This document shows, in pieces, positions 5,815 to 10,905 of a stretch of DNA of 10,905 nt. Under the pieces are notes generated by a model. It saw only the letters and a program-made list of their open reading frames with translations, did not search any database and had not been told where the DNA came from. Where the stretch lies: NCBI GenBank assembly GCA_030667885.1, contig DAOUVA010000084.1:1-10905 (forward strand). Direction: 5' to 3'. The translations under genes were made by a program, and so were the position numbers. Source of the DNA: Phycisphaerae bacterium (GTDB taxonomy: Bacteria; Planctomycetota; Phycisphaerae; Sedimentisphaerales; Anaerobacaceae). How positions within the stretch are numbered: the first letter of the stretch is position 1; every line of letters starts with the position of its first letter.

Positions 5815-8757
5815 TCAAATATTTGCCTGTATCTTCTTCATATCGGTTTGTTGCCCTGCTGATTCGTTCCAGTTCGGTTGAGACAAGAATGATTTTAGTT
5901 TATCAAATTCTGTCTGTATCTCGGCGAAAAGTGCCTCAGAGCCTTCCAGTTTTTCCTCTCTGCCTTTAGTTTCAAGATGGTACAACATATCGGATAATTT
6001 CCTGGCGGCGACATGCCTGGCTAAACCCCTTAGCTTATGAGCATACATTTTTACATTTTTGGAATCTTTGGTTACTATTGCCTCGGCAAGAAGCTCTATG
6101 GTCTCAGGGGCGTCTTCAAGAAACACCTTTACAATCTCTTTAAGCACATTTTCATCGTCGTAAATCTTTTGGATTACCGCAAAGTCAACCGGAACTTCAC
6201 CATACTGTTCATCTACCGGTTCGGCCGGTGTAGTATTAGCGGTTGATGTTTCAGAACAAATCTGGTTGAGTTGTTCGACATCGGATTTTACCGAATCTAT
6301 TCGCTGGTTCATATCTCTATTTCCTTCTGATAAATATTTACTTAGGGTTTGAAGCAATTTCTTATGCTCTATTGGTTTGCTTATATAGTCATTACATCCG
6401 GCGGCAAAACATTTCTCATCGTCGCCCTTCATAGCATAAGCGGTCAGAGCGATTATTGGTGTCTTCAATCCTTCTTTTCTAATCGCCTTTGTGGCCTCAT
6501 AGCCGTTCATATTCGGCATTTCTATATCCATAAATATCAAGTCATATTGTTCAGTCAAAGCTTGTTGCACCGCTTCGTTGCCATCTTCTGCAATTGTTAC
6601 CTGCAAATCAAATCGCTTCAGGAGCGATTTGATAAGAACCTGATTAGTTCTTGCATCTTCAGCAACTAAAATATGGCCGGAAAACTTAGCTTGCTTTACT
6701 TCATCCTCCTCGGCCTCTATATGGCTAACCATATTGTGTCTGTCCAAAAACGGCTGTTTTGTTACATCAACACCGGCAGGTATAGTAAGCGAGAACACTG
6801 AGCCTTTTCCTACTTCGCTGGTCATGGTGAGTTGTCCACCGAGAAGCTCCGCCAGCCGTTTCGAGATAGCAAGACCCAGGCCTGTACCTCCAAACTCGCG
6901 AGAGGTACTGCTGTCAGCCTGGACAAATGTTTCGAATATTTCATCCTGTTTGTCTTTAGGGATGCCGATACCGGTATCTTCCACATCGAAACGAATAAAC
7001 GGGGCATTTTCGATTTCCTGTAAAGAAACTCTTAAATAGATGTGTCCCTGGCGTGTGAATTTAACAGCGTTACCCACAAGATTGATTAGGCATTGACGTA
7101 TCCGGGTTACGTCAGTACGTATTTGTGCGGGCAGTCCGACATCTTCAATGATTTCAAAGTCAAGTCCTTTTCTCTTTGCCTTCGACAGCATTAATGATTC
7201 AACAGAATTGAGTAACCGTCCTAATGAGCAATCAGTGATCTCAACATCGACTTTTTTGGCTTCTATCTTAGATAAGTCAAGTATGTCGTCTATGAGTCTG
7301 AGCAGATTATGGCTTGAATCTCTGACAAGATTAAGATGCTCTTTTTGCTCATTGGTGAGTTCAGATTCTGCCAATAAGTTGGTAAAACCTATTATTGCAT
7401 TCATGGGTGTACGGATTTCATGGCTCATCGTTGCCAGGAACTGGCTCTTGGCGGCATTGGCCATCTCAGCTTGGGCCGCCATATCGTTTGCCCTTGAGGT
7501 TGTCTTGATGAGTTCTTTATTGGCATCTTCGGCTTCTTTTCTGGCACACTCGATGTCGGTCATCATGTTAAGTGTTGCCTGCTGAGATTGCTCCAGTTCA
7601 AACATATTATTGTTCAGTCGTTTTTCAATCAATGAACGTTCTTTGATTTCCTTCTTCAATTTTGCCTCAGTACGTTTTAGATTGGCAGTCTCCCTTGAAA
7701 GCTGCTCGTTTAGCAAATTCAATTCGTCGGCGGACTGAGCTTTTATCGCCAGCTTGACTTTCTCGCGTTGATTTCTATAGAACCATGTGCCTCCCAGAAT
7801 AAGCTGCACTATCAATAGTCCAACCGCCATATTGACATTTTTCGAATGAGTCCTTACGGGAGCTGAGATTCTATCGTATTCTGATGTTACGCATATTGAC
7901 CATTTTGTCTGTCCAATCCTGATAGGTCTCCAGGCCATGACAACCTTTTCATTAGAGAATTTATCGAACACGAGACAGCGAGCGCCGCTGTTGCCGGCCA
8001 ACATCTCGGAGAGTACTTCTTTTTCCTTTGCTTCCTCGCCACCAGCGTTATCTTTTTGAAGTGAAAACAGATTTTGCCCAATAAATGAGCTGTCTGGATG
8101 GCTGATTATGATTCCTTTATTATCGACAATCCATGTGTAACCACCATTGCTTACATTGCTTTCATTGAGACGATTGCGTATTGTGCTCAAGGGTATTACT
8201 GCTCGCAGTATTCCGATAAATTGCTTGCCTTCCAACACAGGCTGACAAACAGAAATGCTTTCGATTCCCGAATTTGATTTAAATATCGGGCTTATACAAG
8301 GTTCTTGGTCTTTCATCACCTTGCTGATGCCGGGTTTATTTGAATAATCGGTACCAGCCATGTTTTCTTTCCATGGTATCCTGCATTGGACGATGCCACT
8401 TGTATCTACCCGGCATAATGAATTCACAGTACCTTTGAGGTTATCAAAAATAAGTCTTTCCGGGTAATAACTGTCAAGCACTGGGCCCTGTGCGTCCGTC
8501 CAGCCGTTCACTAATGCCTTTTTGACCTTTGGATTATTAGACAACACGCTTAATTCATTTTGAGTATGAACAAATAGTTTTTCGATGTTAACGGCCTCTG
8601 TAGTAGCAATAGAAGATAGATGTTTCTGAACTTCAGCAATGATGGTGTTCTCAAAGTTTCTGCTGCTCTTTTGAGCCAGTATTACTACAACTGCTACTGT
8701 TAGTATGGCAACTATTACTACAATGCAAAATCTTCTGTTGACGCTTTGTATATTCAT
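5815..8757 (-). CDS. Hybrid histidine kinase: dCache-HisKA-HATPase-REC-HPt
   Basis: A 980-residue inner-membrane sensor kinase with a full internal phosphorelay. In order: TM1 (about 11-28); periplasmic double Cache domain (about 30-305, with GGYTWIVDNKG at 205-215 and a preceding GILRAVIPL strand); TM2 (about 309-327); a long coiled coil (about 330-440); HisKA with H446 in TMSHEIRTPMN; and HATPase with N-box NLVGNAVKF (559-567), G1 DTGIGIP (594-600) and G2 GGTGLGLA (623-630). Next come a receiver with E700/D701, D744 in FMDIEMPNMNG, T772 and K794, and a C-terminal HPt with H907 in AHKLRG. All catalytic residues look intact. BarA-like kinases share the kinase-receiver-HPt order, but the Cache input suggests a small extracellular ligand. 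It lies 46 bases after the sensor gene and 64 before the response regulator. No clear Shine-Dalgarno sequence precedes the start, and no DNA-binding output was seen nearby. Confidence 0.95.
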   Translation of the reverse strand: MNIQSVNRRFCIVVIVAILTVAVVVILAQKSSRNFENTIIAEVQKHLSSIATTEAVNIEKLFVHTQNELSVLSNNPKVKKALVNGWTDAQGPVLDSYYPERLIFDNLKGTVNSLCRVDTSGIVQCRIPWKENMAGTDYSNKPGISKVMKDQEPCISPIFKSNSGIESISVCQPVLEGKQFIGILRAVIPLSTIRNRLNESNVSNGGYTWIVDNKGIIISHPDSSFIGQNLFSLQKDNAGGEEAKEKEVLSEMLAGNSGARCLVFDKFSNEKVVMAWRPIRIGQTKWSICVTSEYDRISAPVRTHSKNVNMAVGLLIVQLILGGTWFYRNQREKVKLAIKAQSADELNLLNEQLSRETANLKRTEAKLKKEIKERSLIEKRLNNNMFELEQSQQATLNMMTDIECARKEAEDANKELIKTTSRANDMAAQAEMANAAKSQFLATMSHEIRTPMNAIIGFTNLLAESELTNEQKEHLNLVRDSSHNLLRLIDDILDLSKIEAKKVDVEITDCSLGRLLNSVESLMLSKAKRKGLDFEIIEDVGLPAQIRTDVTRIRQCLINLVGNAVKFTRQGHIYLRVSLQEIENAPFIRFDVEDTGIGIPKDKQDEIFETFVQADSSTSREFGGTGLGLAISKRLAELLGGQLTMTSEVGKGSVFSLTIPAGVDVTKQPFLDRHNMVSHIEAEEDEVKQAKFSGHILVAEDARTNQVLIKSLLKRFDLQVTIAEDGNEAVQQALTEQYDLIFMDIEMPNMNGYEATKAIRKEGLKTPIIALTAYAMKGDDEKCFAAGCNDYISKPIEHKKLLQTLSKYLSEGNRDMNQRIDSVKSDVEQLNQICSETSTANTTPAEPVDEQYGEVPVDFAVIQKIYDDENVLKEIVKVFLEDAPETIELLAEAIVTKDSKNVKMYAHKLRGLARHVAARKLSDMLYHLETKGREEKLEGSEALFAEIQTEFDKLKSFLSQPNWNESAGQQTDMKKIQANI

Positions 8758-8767
8758 ATTCTTATTC

Positions 8768-8783
8768 GAAGAGGTCTCTCTTC
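8768..8783 (-). other. Small hairpin between sensor and kinase genes
   Basis: On the minus strand GAAGAG-AGAC-CTCTTC forms a 6-bp stem with a 4-base loop, ending 10 bases before the kinase ATG. It fills most of the 46-base spacer and takes the place where a ribosome binding site would be expected. It might tune translation of the kinase or be incidental. There is no U-run, so it is not a terminator. Confidence 0.3.
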
Positions 8784-8803
8784 CCTATTCCTGTTAACAT
8801 TTC

Positions 8804-10390
8804 CTATGACATTTTAGCTTTACTTGCGCCAGCTATATTTTCAATACATTCTATCTCGTCTCGATATTTCTCTTCTCTGCCTAATTCTCTCAAGAGATTA
8901 TCGATCTCTTTCTTCATTTCAATCATTTGCAGTTCACGGCCCACAGCCAGCTTGTTGAACTGTCCTAACTCTTCCATCTTCTTTTCCAGTTTTTCTTCAA
9001 CTTCTTTGCGATAGGTAATGTCTGTGGAGATTATAGTTGCAGCAATAATCTCCTGGCCATGCTTTACAGGCCCGATACGGGTCACCTGCCATGTCCTTAT
9101 GTTGGTGCCCTCAGGAGTAACAATCGTTTCAAAGCTCTGACATTGACCTGTTTGGAAGACCTGTTCGATGGTGTTTATAATTGTATCCTGATACTCAGGC
9201 GGTATGTGGTTACAGATATTTGTGCCTATCGCCTGTTCGACAGTAGTACCCTGAACAGTGCGATTGATAAATAAAATCTTACCATCTCGGTCCACACTGA
9301 GGATGTAATCAGGTGCAGTCTCAAGTACAGAACGCATTTTTTCTTTACTTTCCTGCAGGTTGTTATAAGAATTTGCGAGCTTGTTTTCTATTTTTCCAAG
9401 ATAGAAATAAAAGAAGCCCAACAATAGGAAAATAACTGTAATGCAGGACAGAGTTAATATTACTGAAAATATCCTCAACCCGGCAACTTCTTCGGTAATA
9501 TCAGCATGAACGGCAATATCACCGACATCTCGACCACCGGCATCTATGAGTGGAAGGAACCGCCCAAGATAATACCGATTGTTCGAGGGCAGTTTAAGCG
9601 CATGGGATAGGTGTTCTTTGTCGTCACAGTTTGAGAGTTCCTCTAAATAATTGCTCAATACCGGGGGCAACTTGGCAAAAGTGCTGCCGGAGATAACAAA
9701 ATTGGGAAACTGATCCCATTGTGCCTCACGTCCCAGCATTTTCATCCCTTCTTCCCATTTGGCGCGATCCAGATAAGACTTATTGATGATAAGACATAGT
9801 TCTACGCCTAAGGTTTCCTTCAAATCCGAATTAATATGTTCAATTTCTTCACCCAACTCGATGTAACCGACCAGCTTGCCGTCAATTTTCCACGGATACA
9901 CAACTCGCAATGTAAATGTGCCCAATGGTCCAAGCTCGATACCATAAGCGGTTTTAGCATCACGTACTGCACGATGCATCGTGAATCTTTCTATGTAATC
10001 GCCGTGTTTTGAAGGATTGTGGACTCGCAAAAAACAAACGCTGTCTAAGTCGTGAAAGTAAAAATGTGTAATCTTATGTTGCTGGCGAATATTATCAAAA
10101 ATAGACTTAGAAAATTCGAGCAATGCTTTTCTGTCCTTTGTAAGCCAGGCTTCTCGAAGGTCATTGTCTTTTTGCAAAAGACTGATAAATCCTTTTAATA
10201 ACTGGGCATCCTCATCCTGTTCCATTTTGAACAGTTTCTTTACTTCGGAAAGGCGTTTTTGTGTCTGGTTATTGATTCGGCGTGTATGAAGTATATGGGT
10301 AGTAAGCATAGAAACCGCTAATAAAACACCTAATGCTGATGCCAGAGGAATCAGAATTCGCCACTTAATTTTTTCTTTGACTATTTTCAT
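8804..10390 (-). CDS. Membrane dCache_3-PAS sensor protein lacking a kinase domain
   Basis: A 528-residue protein. TM1 spans about 11-35, and a periplasmic sensor about 40-300 resembles the double Cache 3 type. Supporting stretches are HFYFHDLDSVCFLRVHNPS (109-127), IELGPLGTFTLRVVYPW (151-167) and GYIELGEEI (175-183). TM2 (about 306-330) leads to a cytoplasmic PAS domain (about 348-458, from RSVLETAPDYILSVDRDGKI to the ISTDITYRK exit) and a C-terminal coiled coil (about 460-510, with AVGRELQMIEMKKEIDNLL). There is no HisKA, HATPase, GGDEF, EAL or methyl-accepting domain: the protein stops after the coil. It therefore probably senses a ligand and acts through a partner. The hybrid kinase encoded 46 bases downstream, which also has a long coiled coil, is the natural candidate; this is inferred. 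No Shine-Dalgarno sequence precedes the ATG. The exact Cache subtype is from memory of the motif. Confidence 0.88.
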   Translation of the reverse strand: MKIVKEKIKWRILIPLASALGVLLAVSMLTTHILHTRRINNQTQKRLSEVKKLFKMEQDEDAQLLKGFISLLQKDNDLREAWLTKDRKALLEFSKSIFDNIRQQHKITHFYFHDLDSVCFLRVHNPSKHGDYIERFTMHRAVRDAKTAYGIELGPLGTFTLRVVYPWKIDGKLVGYIELGEEIEHINSDLKETLGVELCLIINKSYLDRAKWEEGMKMLGREAQWDQFPNFVISGSTFAKLPPVLSNYLEELSNCDDKEHLSHALKLPSNNRYYLGRFLPLIDAGGRDVGDIAVHADITEEVAGLRIFSVILTLSCITVIFLLLGFFYFYLGKIENKLANSYNNLQESKEKMRSVLETAPDYILSVDRDGKILFINRTVQGTTVEQAIGTNICNHIPPEYQDTIINTIEQVFQTGQCQSFETIVTPEGTNIRTWQVTRIGPVKHGQEIIAATIISTDITYRKEVEEKLEKKMEELGQFNKLAVGRELQMIEMKKEIDNLLRELGREEKYRDEIECIENIAGASKAKMS

Positions 10391-10625
10391 TATGTATTAT
10401 GTTAGAACTTAAACTTCATACTCGCCATGTAGTACGTCAAATTACATCTTTTTCCTCTGGCCTGCCTGACACAATATCGGAAGGTGTGTTTCTTATTACC
10501 CCAGCTTTCTCAGAATTTATGACCAAGGAATTTCAATAATATTCATATCGGCCAAAAATCTATGTGAGTAAACCGCGTTTTTCGCCCCTCTAAGACATTA
10601 TTCGGCTAACCGGCATTCCTGCATT

Positions 10626-10640
10626 TTTGGCATTGCCAAA
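10626..10640. promoter_or_regulatory. Perfect 15-bp palindrome, candidate operator
   Basis: TTTGGCATTGCCAAA has two perfect 7-base arms around a central T. It covers the whole -35 hexamer of the plus-strand promoter candidate and lies between divergent genes, where a repressor site would block RNA polymerase. The binding protein is unknown. Operator function is inferred from symmetry and placement. Confidence 0.42.
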
Positions 10641-10656
10641 GGGCTGATAATAAAAT
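10627..10656 (+). promoter_or_regulatory. Candidate sigma70-type promoter, plus strand
   Basis: TTGGCA (10627-10632) and TAAAAT (10651-10656) each match the consensus at five of six positions, with an 18-base spacer. Transcription would start near 10663, about 55-65 bases before the candidate start codons of the partial gene at the window end. Confidence 0.45.
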
Positions 10657-10716
10657 AATGGACATGACAATCGACCGATAATATATGACAGAGAGACTGT
10701 CAAAAACTATAGAGAA

Positions 10717-10905
10717 TTGAAGGAAATGACTGGTAAAGATATAGCGCAGATAAAAGAAGTTTCATCTCTGGTATCTAATCAGGCCAAAGACGAGCTGATG
10801 AAAAAACCACAAAAGCCGCCATGTCCGATAAAACATTCCGATGAGCCCTTCCGCTTTAGGCTACGACTCGGAAGACATAGCGTCGTTGGAACCGTTCCGG
10901 CGAGA
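10717..10905 (+). CDS. Partial unknown protein, N-terminus only
   Basis: Frame 1 is open from 10654 to the window end, while the other two plus frames close within a few codons of 10726. Possible starts are TTG at 10717 or ATG at 10726. The AAGGA at 10720-10724 is too close to the ATG to be a normal ribosome binding site, so the start is uncertain. From the ATG, 60 residues are visible. They begin MTGKDIAQIKEVSSLV, pass through a lysine/proline-rich stretch (KKPQKPPCP) and end FRFRLRLGRHSVVGTVPAR. I do not recognise the family, and no domain, signal peptide or membrane segment can be seen. A promoter candidate about 60 bases upstream supports a real gene read away from the signalling genes. 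It could still be a chance open frame. Confidence 0.36.
   Translation, partial: MKEMTGKDIAQIKEVSSLVSNQAKDELMKKPQKPPCPIKHSDEPFRFRLRLGRHSVVGTVPAR

Larger units (their letters stand above)
10391..10716. other. Intergenic region upstream of the signalling genes
   Basis: About 325 bases separate the minus-strand sensor start from the plus-strand partial frame. No long open frame, RNA gene or tandem repeat was seen. A plus-strand promoter candidate and a palindrome lie near its right end and are listed separately. On the minus strand TTGACG (10440-10435) resembles a -35, but no -10 follows at proper spacing, so the promoter of the signalling genes could not be located. Confidence 0.5.

Noticed and set aside
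7148..7585. 145-codon plus-strand frame opposite the kinase coiled-coil and HisKA region.
   Set aside because: It is antisense to well-conserved HisKA and coiled-coil codons, and its serine/leucine-rich composition is typical of a shadow frame.
10685..10720. Short frame MTERLSKTIEN overlapping the start of the final partial gene, as a leader peptide.
   Set aside because: Only 11 codons, with no clear ribosome binding site and no attenuator hairpin after it.

Overview
The window looks like a chromosome segment of a heterotrophic bacterium that degrades carbohydrates. It is most likely from the PVC group, and within that Planctomycetota (Phycisphaerae-like). This placement is an inference. It rests on a Tat-signalled TIM-barrel sugar isomerase next to a Gfo/Idh/MocA oxidoreductase, a large lipoprotein LacZ-type beta-galactosidase, moderate GC, and clear AGGA/GGAG ribosome binding sites on some genes but none on others. 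No rRNA, tRNA, CRISPR array or insertion sequence was seen.

Layout. (1) Positions 1-1230, + strand: the last 53 codons of a Gfo/Idh/MocA-type dehydrogenase, a 192-base gap containing a perfect 15-bp palindrome, then a Tat-exported sugar phosphate isomerase/epimerase-like protein followed by a probable terminator. (2) Positions 1231-1813: mostly AT-rich and non-coding, but it holds two overlapping short open frames behind a strong Shine-Dalgarno sequence. They join into one 88-residue protein if a single A is removed from an AAAA run, so this is probably a frameshifted small gene. (3) Positions 1814-5041, - strand: a GH2 beta-galactosidase. Its start should be placed 11 codons inside the longest open frame, where a good ribosome binding site precedes a lipoprotein signal peptide. 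Its upstream region carries a TATAAT candidate and an inverted repeat. (4) Positions 5280-10390, - strand: a three-gene signalling cassette read in the order membrane dCache-PAS sensor without a kinase, hybrid histidine kinase (dCache, HisKA, HATPase, REC, HPt), single-domain response regulator. (5) Positions 10391-10905: an intergenic region with a candidate + strand promoter whose -35 box lies inside a perfect 15-bp palindrome, then the start of an unrecognised divergent gene cut off by the window end.

How it may work together. The oxidoreductase, isomerase and beta-galactosidase suggest capture and conversion of galactosides or modified sugars outside the cytoplasm. The signalling genes form a complete His-Asp-His-Asp phosphorelay by domain content: HisKA H446, REC D744, HPt H907, then the separate receiver D54. 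There is no DNA-binding output domain anywhere in the window. A second periplasmic sensor that lacks a transmitter is encoded directly upstream. Whether the cassette controls the sugar genes cannot be told from this sequence. No clearly novel system is evident; the most notable items are the output-less phosphorelay with its transmitter-less co-sensor, the broken small gene, and the palindromes at promoter-like positions.
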